64,000 nt of DNA from Sipunculus nudus (taxonomy: Eukaryota; Annelida; Sipuncula; Golfingiida; Sipunculidae), in the NCBI GenBank assembly GCA_026874595.1, contig CM049317.1, forward strand, positions 49,250,401 through 49,314,400. Reading direction: 5' to 3'. Below are positions 23,105 through 33,650 of this stretch, piece by piece. How positions within the stretch are numbered: the stretch's first letter is position 1; each line of letters opens with the position of its first letter. The position numbers and the translations under genes are program-made. Below the pieces are notes generated by a model. The model did not search any database. It was not told where the DNA came from and saw nothing but the letters and a program-made list of their open reading frames with translations.

Positions 23105-24160
23105 TGTCACACCCGGTGAGGGCGGACACTCCAGGTTCTTTCATACGGGGTGGGGGGGTGGGGGGTGGGGAGGGCAAACTGGTTGAAGCTTGCGCAGTCA
23201 CTCAAAGCTAAGAAAAGCGACAGTTGTAGATAAACCAATTATTATATAACTATTGCATTTTTTTACATGTTTCTGAAGGGAGGCGCTATACATTTACATG
23301 GCACAATATCAATATCAATGAGATCGTATTAAACACAAAAGATCACAGAGTCCTCCTTCGTCCATGGACGTCATGTGAGTATCGTCCCGCACGATCTAGC
23401 TCACCCGAATTGATCATTGTACACGCGCATGGTCCTGCATGGTCCTGCATGGTACACACACTCTGGCGGCAGGCTGGATTTCCTTTCCCGCCTGTCACCG
23501 TAAAGCTAATCCCTGGCTGGCACAGTTCTCTCACGGAACCACAGACATAAGAAGCCGCACATGTCATACCACACTACAATATACCGTAACAGCGTCTTGA
23601 CTCAATTGTCCCTGGCAGATAAAAATCACCTGTTTACAATTCCGTCTGTAAACATAATCCGCAAGTCCGTTAGCGATGAACGTGACGTTTGTAGCCTTCA
23701 TGCTTCGACCAAAATTAAATCGGGGACTCTTCCCCTAGACGGGCGAGTTCGGACCCTCCTGTTTGACCGACTAATTTTGGCGGAGTACACTTAACAGCGC
23801 GTCGCATCCAAGGGATTGTAACGCCGATGTTTCGTGTCCTGCTTTTATACGGGTGCTGACGTCACATCGTCCTATCATATGCATACCAAAGAACTCGAAA
23901 GCCTCCAAAGAAAAAAAGTACAAAAAACAAGCACACAGGTGTGCAGGTGGGCTGTCACTACGGGTTAACGTCCTATCAGGAACTGGCCTGGACAAGTACT
24001 TTCACCGACTTCAAACTGCACCGGCCTGAACCCGGAACCCGACCCCGGGGCTGCCCACTCCTACATGAGCACTCTGACACACACAAAACCCCCGCCAACA
24101 AAAAAATGGTCTCGGTCCTCTGGTGACATAAGGTAAATGTTTGTCACTTTGTTTGTGACA
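23105..24160 (-). repeat. 5' LTR of the degraded gypsy element
   Basis: The block is bounded by TGTCAC at 23105 and GTGACA at 24155-24160, a 6-bp inverted repeat with TG...CA ends. It directly precedes (minus strand) a primer-site-like segment and then gag. The 1056-bp length suits a gypsy LTR. No partner LTR was found, so borders rest on the termini alone. Confidence 0.5.
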
Positions 24161-24810
24161 CCATGTTTTTGACGGAAATTGGGACGGACGCTTACCGATT
24201 TTATGTCCGCGGGCGTAGAAAAAGAACATTTATTTAAAGATCTTAGACGAAGAAATGTCAAACAGACAAACTGTTCTTCAAAAAATGTTTTAGATTCATA
24301 TATGATCAAGTTTTAAGGAAACGGATTTAGGGGACCCTCGAAATATGCATATTTATTTAACGTTAGAAATACTTTATTCAAATATTTCAACACTCGGTGG
24401 AATCATATTTAAGAAAGAAAATATATTTCTAGACCTGCAACAGGTCGAGGAATTTTTTTTTTTTCTTTTTTTGTATCATGTTTATTAATGTTCAGTGATC
24501 ATTTTATAATTCATGTATTGCCCCTTCTGTGGGGTGCAAATAGTTTACTTTCTTTCTCCAGGGGGCCCCATTATCACTAAGGGGTAAGGACTACATGAGA
24601 ATCCTCCTATAATTGAGCACATAGACGCCACCTGTAGTTATAATTGTGAATTACCAGAACTGGTCATGGCAGCATCAGGGCAGCTGGACTTAGGGTCAAC
24701 AGAGTAACAGAATAGGGGTTGCTTTTCCTTGAAGTATATTTATGTAAAATCAGAAACAGACAAAATTATAGGGACCTATGCAGGTCTAATATATTTCATG
24801 TACCTATCAC

Positions 24811-25094
24811 TTCATTGACCAAGCATGACTGGCTCGCAGGGATAAGTGATTGACCAGAAAGCTGTGTCGGGATTTCGTTAACAGCGGGGCATTTTAACTG
24901 GAACTTGTCTGATTCTTCTTTCCCCCATGGGACCTTCTGTATATCCTCAAATAGTATGAATATAACTGTCTTCAAAGATACATTATCACTGCAGTACCAT
25001 TAGGTTGTTGCAGTATGTGTCATGTGCGTCTCAACTGTAATAGCCCTCTCGTTGGCACTCTTTGTAAAGATCTACCGTTTCCCTGCGACGAAAG
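24811..25094 (+). pseudogene. Paralogue of exon 5 (CTLD2 second half and helix), broken
   Basis: It matches gene 1 exon 5: TAGHFNWNLSDSS against TAGNLHWNLSDCA, GTFCISSN against GALCSFRSN, then LSLQYH, a stop (TAG), VVAVCVMCVSTVIALSLALF for the helix. Early frameshifts and the stop make it non-functional. It lies just downstream of the LTR element. Confidence 0.8.
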
Positions 25095-25807
25095 GTTAGA
25101 ATGGTGGTTAAATACTAGATTGGTAAAATGAGTTGTTGATGATTTAAACGTCAGTTCAAAATATGTTCCCATTATTAAAACGAAGATTTAAATTATATTA
25201 TTGTTAACTATTCTTCAGATCAAGAAACAATAGTGAAGCGCTTATTTTAGAGTATGCACAGCACATTCTGTTAATTAAACCCCTCGTTTGGTTATAACAT
25301 GTTTGACTAAATTGGATTATTTGCTGCCGCCCTGACATGTTTTCTCTAAAAAGAATTTGTTGATGTGGACAATTCGTAACCTTTATGACATAATTCATTT
25401 CAGGGTCTAAATTTCCCTGTGAGATGTGCACGACCACCCCGTCGCGCCCTGTATAGCTAACCTTTTCTCTTCGGTCATCTTTTGCAACAAGCACGTCCCG
25501 TTCTTTCCAGTCCAAAACTAATGACATCAACAGTATTTACATGTATTGTCTATATATGCATGACTTTTAATAAAGATTTTGAAAGTAACATATATAATTG
25601 TTTACATTTTGTAAATATCTTGCAATCCATTCTTGTTAAAGCGTATTTTGGGAAGAATCGTGCGATAACTGTTTACCATGGAACGATGATATAGTGCATT
25701 TCCGTGTAATACAATATGAATAGGCAATGTGACTAAAACAGATAGTATTGTGTCTAGAGTGCAATGAGGACAATAACATCCACTGCGAGAACATGTTGAC
25801 ATCAGAG

Positions 25808-25890
25808 GTTACGTGATGTGGTGCATGTGGTGATCTTTTGAAACCAAAGCAACCTTAGAAATCAGGGCCAAGTCTTCCCAAACGCGGTCC
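25808..25890 (+). pseudogene. Paralogue of exon 7 start, broken
   Basis: After ATCAGAG it reads V-T-stop-C-G-A-C-G-D-L-L-K-P-K, matching V-K-R-C-G-A-C-G-R-L-V-K-P-Q of gene 1, with a TGA replacing the Arg codon and a second stop soon after. Similarity fades before the YENM region. Confidence 0.7.
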
Positions 25891-25984
25891 AGGTTGTCTT
25901 TGATCGCGTTACAGAAATATTCTTCAGTGGCCAGTCCGAAGTGGCTCATGTTCTTAAGACTATTAATCTCAAGGTGCTTCGTGT

Positions 25985-26320
25985 GGTAAATCCCTTTTTT
26001 GTAGAATACAGTGTAAAAAGGAGAGCCGTCAGCATGGTGAATATATAGTATAAACAAGAGAGCCGTTTTTTTTTTTGTAGAATAGAGCGTAAACAGGAGA
26101 GCCGTCTTATTTTTGTAGAATAGAGTAAAGACATGAGAGCCGTCAGCATGGTGTAAAATATTGTATAAACAGGAGAGCCGTTTTTATTGATGGTAAAATA
26201 GAGTGTAAACAGGCGAGCCGTCAGCATGGTGCATATATAGTATAAACAGGAGAACATTCCTTTTTTGTTAAACAGAGTGTGAACAGCAGAGCCGTCAGCA
26301 TGGTGTATATATAGTGTAAA
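25985..26320. repeat. Minisatellite block 1 (GGAGAGCCGTCAGCATGGTG)
   Basis: Diverged copies of a unit reading roughly AGTGTAAACAGGAGAGCC then GTCAGCATGGTGTATAT, spaced about 36-70 bp, some with a TTTTTTGTAGAATA insert. The array is shared with block 2 but interrupted by 26321-27274. Confidence 0.85.
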
Positions 26321-27274
26321 CCTTTTACATCTCGGCCCACACATAGTCTGACCACTTAATACAATCTCGGTCCACCGGGTCGACGATCTCGGACTGTTTT
26401 ACGTACCTTCTCGGACCACTTTATCAGACCCGTTGGGACCTCGATCGGACTCATGATGTCGTTGTCAAATGTGTATGTTCTGTCTTCAAACCGTGTTAAT
26501 TGTTGAAACGAGAAAAAGCTTTGCTTACTCCACACATAACTATATATTGCCTCCCACTCTTTATCATTTTCTCGATCATCAATCATTCGCTACATATATT
26601 GTCTTAATCATTATCATATATTTATGTAATTCAAAAGTTTGTGCATTTGATCATGTATTAAAGTATTAGAGTGTGTACCAAAGAATGAAAGGAAGAAAGA
26701 TTGAATGAAAGAAAGATTGTATGATAGACAGACAGAAGAAATGAAAGATCAGATTGAATGAAAGATTGAATGAATGAAAGGGTGAATGAAAGAGAGACAG
26801 AATGAATATAAATTGAATGAAAGAAAGATTGAATGAAATAAAAAAGTTTGAATAAGAAAGACTAAATGAATGAAAGAATGAATGAAAGAAACATTTAATA
26901 ATAGACAGATTAAAGATCAAAATGAATGAAAGATTGTCCGAACAAAAGATTGAATAAATGAACGATTCAATGAAAGAAAGATTGATCACAGGAAGATTGA
27001 ATGAATGAAAGACTGAATGAAAGAAAGATTGAATGAAAGAAAGATCTGAATGAATGATGCCTGCCGATCCCCATGCTTTACGATGATGCAAATTCTCGTA
27101 GTTACCCGATCACAAAGAGGTCCGAGACGGTAGTTGCCCGAACACAAAGTGCTCCGAGATCGTAGAGGCAAGTTACAAAGTGGGCCGAGATCGGTGGCCC
27201 AGTGGTCCGAGATCGTAATGGTCCGACTTCGTTTGGACCGAAATGTAAAAGGTCCGAGATCTCCAGGTACCATC
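26321..27274. mobile_element. Inverted-repeat-flanked insertion within the minisatellite
   Basis: The left edge reads CCTTTTACATCTCGGCCC and the right edge is its inverse (GTAAAAGGTCCGAGATC). Both flanks (26321-26460 and about 27105-27274) carry inverse copies of TCCGAGATCGT-type repeats. The middle is a GAATGAAAGATT minisatellite. The minisatellite outside resumes on the far side. No transposase is present. I infer a fold-back type non-autonomous element; boundaries are approximate. Confidence 0.5.
26683..27060. repeat. GAATGAAAGAAAGATT minisatellite
   Basis: Irregular tandem copies of GAATGAAAGATT and GAATGAAAGAAAGATT. The long minus-strand frame it creates (SFIQSFFHS repeats) is a repeat artefact. 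Confidence 0.85.
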
Positions 27275-28090
27275 GATACCCAGTAGAGCCGTCAGCACAA
27301 GGTAAAATATAGTATAAACAGGAGAGCCGTCAGTATGGTGTGTATATAGTGTCAACAGGCAAGCCGTCAGCTTAGTGCAGAAAAGACTGGAAACAGGAGC
27401 GCCGTCGGCATGGTGTATATATATATTTTGTGTAAACAGGAGAGCCGTCTTATTTTTGTAGAATCGAGTATAAATAGGAGAGCCATCGGAATGGTGTAAA
27501 ATATAGTATAAACAGGTGAGCCGTCAGCATGGTATAGATAAGAATGGATACAGAAACGCCCTCAACATTGTGTAGAATAGAGTGTAAACATTAGAGCCGT
27601 CAGCATGGTGTATATATAGTGTGAACAGGAGAGCCGTCAGCATGGTGTATATATATTGTCAACAGGCAAACCGTCAGCATGGTGTTGAAAAGAATGGAAA
27701 CAGGAGTGCCGTCAGCATGGTTTATATTTTGTGTAAATAGGAGAGCGGGCGTTTCTGTAGAACAGAGTGTCAAGAGAAAAACATTAGCATGGTTATTTAT
27801 AGTGTAAACAGGAGAGTCGTCAGCATGTTGTATATATGGTGTACACAAAAGCGCCCTCTGTTTGGCGTATATATATAGTGTTAACAGGAGAGCCGTCAGC
27901 ATTGTGTATATATAGAGTGTAAACAGGAGAGCCGTCAGCATGGTGTAAAATAAAGTGCAAAAAGTGCGGCAGTTTGTATGATGTTCAATAGTGTAAACAA
28001 GAGATCCGCCATCAAGGTGTAAACTATAGTGTAAACAGTAGACCTGTCATTATTGCGTAAAATATAATGTAAACAGGACCAGTCAGCGAT
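27275..28090. repeat. Minisatellite block 2 (GGAGAGCCGTCAGCATGGTG)
   Basis: About twenty diverged copies of the same unit as block 1, many with TATATATAGTGTAAACAGGAGAGCCGTC. Frames across it are repeat artefacts. Confidence 0.88.
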
Positions 28091-28256
28091 ATTACAATTA
28101 CTGTACATTTAATGGAAAACCCGCATCAATACCCTCCCTTTAAGATATGCTGAACACTAACGAGGTACCCTGACATTAAGGGGTTTGGTCATTTCTGATT
28201 ATTCATGATGATTCTCTTGAATTTGCCATCGTTATATACTGTCTAATATGTGCTCG

Positions 28257-28261
28257 GATAC
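28257..28261. repeat. Target site duplication GATAC (left)
   Basis: GATAC directly precedes the left LTR and recurs directly after the right LTR at 34579-34583, proving a single insertion with a 5-bp duplication. Confidence 0.85.
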
Positions 28262-29177
28262 TGTGACGTCGTTGTCCGTCCGTCCGAACCACGTGCTCGT
28301 GCACACACACACTCACCCAAGGCTCACAATAATGACATAGTCCAGCTCATAAGATGAACGTAACTTTACTGCGTTTACCTTATGTAATACATAGAATATA
28401 TCTACTCTAAACAAAAATACGAGATCTGTTGGAAATCCTGGGACGCCCACACGATCCCCTGCACTCTGATGTCATTACCCAGACCAAGTTCTTCTGTGCT
28501 GGGCTCGTGCGCTACAGTCCCTAATTTCTACTTATCTCGTCCCTGACGAACCTCAATCTCCCGCCGGCCACACTAGAGCGCCATCTCTTGGTCTCGTTGA
28601 CGAACCCTGACCGTGCCGTTTTACCGTGCTGGGGTGCGTCTCACCAGTCGTCCGTCTGCTGGACATGTAGTACACCATGTAGTGCACCCGCTCTCTGCAC
28701 CCCTGCGCTTTCGGCCACGGCGAAGTGGTCTCCGCCCGGGGTAAAAAGGGTCTTCAACGCCACTTTTCGATGGCACTCTATGATCTACGGCTTCCGTCCG
28801 TTTGGCGATTTTTCATCGTTGGCGGCTGTAGTGAAAGTACCAAGGACTACAGTCTGGGAACCCCTTTTTATAACTGGACTCCACTGAAAGCCACTGATTA
28901 TTCATGAGGTGCATGAATAACAAAATCTTAATAAAAAGCAAAGTGCTTGGTAGCCCTATAAATATTTATAAGCTCTGACACGCTAGCTAAGCCCTTTACA
29001 CAGGAGCGTCCCCATCACCTCTGAATTGGTATCGTATGAACTTATTGACCCGAGCGCTTGGTCAAATGTGCTAATAACAAATGGCGCTCCCTCAACAAGA
29101 ACAGCAAAACATACGAGTGACCGTACCCATTTGTATTAATGGGCAATGTTGTGTGGGGATATTTCTAACGCGTCACG
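28262..29177 (-). repeat. 3' LTR (left copy)
   Basis: It matches the right LTR along its whole length from TGTGACGTCGTTGTCC to GTGTGGGGATATTTCTAACGC. The inner end is GTCACG rather than TCACA, one base changed at the terminus. Many substitutions separate the two LTRs, so the insertion is old. Confidence 0.85.
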
Positions 29178-30060
29178 ATAGCCTCCTCAGACCACCGTAG
29201 CTCCGTGGGTTTTCCCTTCTTTGTAATATCCATTAAATGCTTGGCTATGCTAGCAGAATTGCTCACAAACTTGCGGTAGTATCCTACTGCTCCTAGAAAT
29301 GATCTGAACTGTGACTTGTTCGTTGATTTGACAATGTCAAGGATTTTACCAACCTTACCCGCTTGAGGTCGTATCTCACTTCTACCTATCATGTGGCCCA
29401 ACAACTACACCCTCGTGCCTCCTATTTCACACTTGACTAGCCGAGCTAATAGGTTGTGTTCATGAAGCCTATCGAATCCCTTCGTGACAGCCTCAATGTT
29501 AGTTTCACAGTCCTCGGCAAAGATGATAATGTCGTCGATGTATCTCTCCACGTTGTCCAATCCTCGTAGTAATTTGTAAACCATCCTTCAAAAACCTGCA
29601 CCCGCATGTAAAAACCAGAATGGCACGCGAGCCAAGTGAAAGAAACCCTGATCAGTCTGGAACGCCGCGAGATACTCACACACCTGTGCCATAGGCACTT
29701 GCCAGTATCAATACGACAAGTCTATTTGGTGAAATACTAAGAGTTCCCCAGCTTTCCCATTACAATCTCTTGATTAGGTATGGGTTTCACATCAAATACT
29801 GTTTGACTAGCATTCAACTGGCGAAAGTCAATACAGTGCCGATAAGATCCGTCGGGCTTACCTACGATTAACAGAGGGCTGGCTTATTCTGACATCGAAG
29901 GTTCGATGATGTTCATCATTCTCATCTTCTCGACTTCCACCCTCATCTCCTGCTGAAGTGCGTCATTACTTTTGCGACGAAAGGGCTCTTTATCCGCCAT
30001 ATCGATGGTGCAGTGTAACAGGTCAGTCTTACCGTGTATATCCGTCAAAACATCCTTGTA
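29178..30060 (-). pseudogene. Reverse transcriptase of the Gmr1-like element, RNase H lost
   Basis: The minus strand shows KEPFRRKSNDALQQEM, then SPLLIVGKPDGSYRHCIDFR (fingers and motif A region), the catalytic YIDDIIIF at about 29520-29542, and FRSFLGAVGYYRKFV with a WSEEA connection segment. Stops and shifts break the frame. Coding similarity continues right up to the LTR edge, so the RNase H catalytic domain expected next is absent. Confidence 0.82.
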
Positions 30061-30434
30061 CGTCTGTATAAGTTCCCCTGCTTGTTACTGCTGCTCTGTT
30101 GACAGGTTCGGACCGATTCTTACCTCTTTCCAAGTCTCCTTGTCCTGTAACAGACAACATGCATCTTCTATGTTTAGTATGGATTCGCTAAAGAGGCTCG
30201 CTGCTTACCTGAGTGCTCTGGACAACCTCCAACTGGAGACTTCCTATACATGTCACAATCTACTTTTGTTTGCGATTTCCTTCGATATACTTTCTCAACA
30301 TGTTGATATTGAAGGTCTTGTGGTTCCTATAGACGTCTAGTCTATAGTTGCGCTCGTTCACCTTCTCCTTAACTGGGAGAACAGCATAAGTAGCTTGTTT
30401 GTGTCAGTCGGCAGCAAGATCAGCGCTTTGTCTC

Positions 30435-31260
30435 TCACATCTTGTCGTCTGATTCTGGTTTTCCGGTCAAAGTACCTGTGTTGTTCACTTGTTCCTTCCT
30501 CAATTCCTCGTGTGCCAACTTGCAGGTCTCTTCAAGCTTGTTCAGTTCCAACACATACTGGTACTTGGCCTTGTCCGTCCACAGTTCTCGCAGTATACTC
30601 ATGCGATTTCTCATCGTGCGTCGGTATAGCATCTCGAATGGTGAGAAATTAAGGCTCTCCTGTGGTACCTCATGATAAGCAAAGAGTAATGCCGGTACAT
30701 GATTATCCAAGTCTCGGGGCTTATCCTGGCACATTCTAATTAACATCTAATTCAGAATTCCGTTGAAGTTTTCGTCCTGTCCAATGTACATGGGTCGATG
30801 CGGTGTCATTGTCAGTTGGGTTATCGACAAAAGCCCAGCGATATCTCGCATCAAATCAGAGGTGAACTCGGTCGCTCCGTCACTATAGATCTCTCTTGGT
30901 ACCTCGACCCTGGAAAATATATCTATTAGTGATTCTGCTACTTCACTTGTTTCAATACTACGCAAAGGAACTGCCTCAGGATAACGCGTAGAAGAATCAA
31001 TAATCGTCAGAATCCATCTGTACTGACAGTCTGATGCAATCATCGGTCCGACCAGATTAATACTGACACGGTCGGAGGTAGTACTAATAATTTGCATAGT
31101 TACTAGTGGAGCTTTGAAGTTCTTCCTTTTGGAATAGTCCTCTGGCATATATCACATGACTGACAATACATTGTGAAGTCATATCTGATCCCTGGCAAGT
31201 AGAAATACGAAGTCACCCATCCAAGTTCTTCTGACATTCATATGTCCTCCAAGGATCGAG
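30435..31260 (-). pseudogene. Integrase of the Gmr1-like element
   Basis: The zinc-binding Cys pair reads CQSCDICQRT near 31165-31185, with the His part (GGHMNVRRT) just upstream in another frame. The core starts near 31085: INLVGP has Asn where the first catalytic Asp is expected, YSDGATEFTS keeps the second Asp, and GQDENFNG the Glu. After a stop near 30747 the C-terminal part continues (AYHEVPQESLNFSPFEMLY). The pieces are adjacent but not in one frame. Confidence 0.8.
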
Positions 31261-31529
31261 TCGTGTGCTACCTCTCAACTCCGACTCGCAGCTTCCGCGG
31301 TACCACCAGTTGAACCATAGTAGTATTGTCTCTCGGAGAAACATGTTTCCCTGTAAATGACGCAACACTTGGTATAATATCTCTCCGTACGTCCTTCCCT
31401 CGGGTCTGTCCCATCCCCCGCTTCATCCACTTTCGTACTCGATCGGGGGAATCCTGACGCTGAGCATAACGCTGCTAGTCCCTGTTAATCATCGGAATTT
31501 GCGTCTAGGCTACCATCAGTGCGTGTGGC

Positions 31530-31900
31530 GTCCCCATTTTCGCTTAGGCTCTGGCAATCACGGAAAACTAGTGTCCTTCTCATCCGCTGCGTTGCATCAC
31601 CTCGGAGTTTCTTGGTACCCTACTACCCTCTGGAGCAGCTGGCTCCTTCTAGATTCCCTATGACTAGATCATACACCGGGTTATCAATGGCTAAAGCCTA
31701 TACTGATCCTACATAATACGGGGTATCTAGGTAAACCTTTACAACGGCTGCCTTTATCGCTTGACCGTTAATTATCAAACAAGATTATATTTGTCAGTAT
31801 TATGCTGACCGTTGCCCAGACTTCGCTTCACCACCGCTCGAGAAAAGCCCGTGTCCTGTAACACCTCCACGTCTCGTTGGTTGTGGCCCACTCTCCCTAG
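31530..31900 (-). pseudogene. Protease of the Gmr1-like element
   Basis: The minus strand carries an aspartic protease active-site pattern, LQDTGFSRAVV (DTG at 31847-31855), and further on DNPVYDLVIGNLEGA near 31660, equivalent to the end of the protease in the neighbouring element. Several stops lie between. It is followed by the integrase zinc domain, not by reverse transcriptase. Confidence 0.6.
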
Positions 31901-32375
31901 CGTATCTGGCATCAGCCCATGGTCTCTCATGGATAAGGCTGTGATCTCCATCCGCCTCCATCTTGTCCCTTACAGTATATCACGTCACCGTCCCGATCTA
32001 CAGGAATCTTCAGGCCTTTCTCCAACGTAAAGTACTCCACCTGCGGTATTTCCGTGTCTTCCGTTGGTTATTCTTCCATTGCTGAACTCTCGACCTGATC
32101 CCAACTTGGAAGAGGCCGTCTCTCTGATGTCGGCGTCCTCCCTGTCAGCAACTTACAATCCTTTGCGAAGAGACCGGGTTTATAACCATTTAAACAGGTA
32201 TGTAAGTTCACATTCCCTTCGCTGGCTTTCTAGTCTACTTGTCTTCCTTTACCGAGGGTCCCTGTTCTCGTTTGACTTTAGGATACTTCTGCGTCCGGCG
32301 CCCTCTAGCGACGCTCCAAAGGTTGTACAAATTACCATGGACTTGTAAGAACTGTTCCACGATGTCACACAGCGC

Positions 32376-33096
32376 CTAGGCATCTCCTGGCCCACGCTTC
32401 TGGACAAACATCTTTAGATCTCTGGTGCATGCACTGGTGGCCTGTTCTCTTAAAAACAAATCTTTTAGCCCATTAAATGTTTGCGGAATATGACTCAGTT
32501 CTATCCATCTAGATAAGTTACCATCAATCCTGATTACAAACTGACTGAAACTCTCACCTGATTCTTGCATAATTATACGATACTTATTCTGAAATCTCGA
32601 TGAAGCGAACTGGTATCTGCGCATCAACGCTTCCTTCACCTTGTCGTAGCCATTTATATCCTCTGGTGTCATTCTACAGTTCACTTGCAATGCATTACCT
32701 CTGAGCAATGCGGTGAGATTGGACGCCCACCTCTCATGTGACAAGCCCTGCGTCGTGGCGTAACCATCGTATCTATGTAGATACGCATCCATGTCATCCT
32801 ATTTCTCGTCAAACAACGTAAATTTAGGCACACTAGCCCGCTCAGATGGCCTACATCTAACTCCACCGGCTGCGGCGAGTGCGAGTTCATGTTCTCTTTG
32901 TTTCTGGGCCTCCCTGGCATTGGCTTCTGTTTCCTCATGGGCTGTTCTCTTTCCTCGACTGCTGCCTCTAGCTGTCTCTCTGCTTCCTTGGCAGTCGCTT
33001 CTGCCTCCTCTCTCATCAACGCTGCCAACTCCGGTCCCGTCAAGCCCTCCTTCTTGCCCAACTCAAGGATCACTTCTAATTCAGCTGACGTAGCCA
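32376..33096 (-). pseudogene. gag of the Gmr1-like element
   Basis: The minus-strand ATG at 33096 opens MATSAELEVILELGKKEGL, then an Ala/Glu-rich helix (EAEATAKEAERQLEAAVEE) and a Gag capsid-like part (DAYLHRYDGYATTQGL, LTALLRGNALQV, YQFASSRFQNKYRI, GESFSQFVIRIDGNLSRW). A frameshift lies between about 32790 and 32690, where two frames overlap. No intact Gag remains. Confidence 0.72.
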
Positions 33097-33628
33097 TTAA
33101 AAACAAAATCTTTGACGCTAAAAATGAAATACCATTAGTATCTCTACACACCGTAGATCAGATGAGGATAACAATGCTTTCTTATAAAGAAAAGTGCGGC
33201 TAAAAACTATGTGAAGTTTAAAAACAAAGCGTTTCTTTAAAAAACTGCGTCTTTAATTTAAACGACTTTCACCCGTTTACACGAAGTCTAGGCAAAGACG
33301 GATGTTACAACCGTCTTACTATCGTCACTGGACAGATGTGATAAAGTGTAACGCTCACCACAAAGAAAATCCCCAGTCGAAATATGGGGTCGTTGTTTCT
33401 CGCCCTGGTAGAGCTGTAACAAAGTACCAGCCCGAATACAAAAGAAAATGGTTAAGTACAAACAACCAGTGCACAGAGTCAACTTCAGTACTTAGATATC
33501 CATATATACCTTTTTCGTCAATATATATAACAATACACGATATATGCTACAAATATTTATCCTGGTAAAAATAAAACTACCTACCTTGGCGAAATGTGTG
33601 AATACACAAGCTGATGGCTCAGAGCCTT

Positions 33629-33646
33629 CCCGGATGCGAGCACCCA
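33629..33646 (-). other. Primer binding site
   Basis: Four bases inside the 5' LTR, the minus strand reads TGGGTGCTCGCATCCGGG, complementary to a tRNA 3' end finishing in GAGCACCCA. The length and position are typical. I do not name the tRNA. Confidence 0.6.
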
Positions 33647-33650
33647 TAAA

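Larger units (their letters stand above)
20400..24160 (-). mobile_element. Degraded Ty3/gypsy-type LTR retrotransposon, 3' truncated
   Basis: On the minus strand: one LTR-like block (24160-23105), a primer-site-like segment, then gag, zinc-knuckle, protease and integrase zinc-domain remnants down to about 20700. Many stops and shifts break it. No second LTR is seen on the left, and the left border is approximate. Protease remnants run directly into the integrase zinc-binding region with no reverse transcriptase between, as in Gmr1-like elements. It is more CG-rich than the flanks. Confidence 0.72.
17421..25890 (+). pseudogene. Decayed tandem paralogue of gene 1, split by an LTR element
   Basis: Four segments match gene 1 exons 3, 4, 5 and 7 in order and orientation: 17421-17536, 19559-19790, 24811-25094, 25808-25890. 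Several carry stops or frameshifts. Counterparts of exons 1, 2 and 6 are not found. The degraded Ty3/gypsy-type element at about 20400-24160 lies between the exon-4 and exon-5 relics. I infer a partial tandem duplication followed by retroelement insertion and decay. Confidence 0.75.

Noticed and set aside
26666-27091. Long minus-strand frame rich in SFIQSFFHS
   Set aside because: A product of the GAATGAAAGATT minisatellite, not a protein with any independent support.
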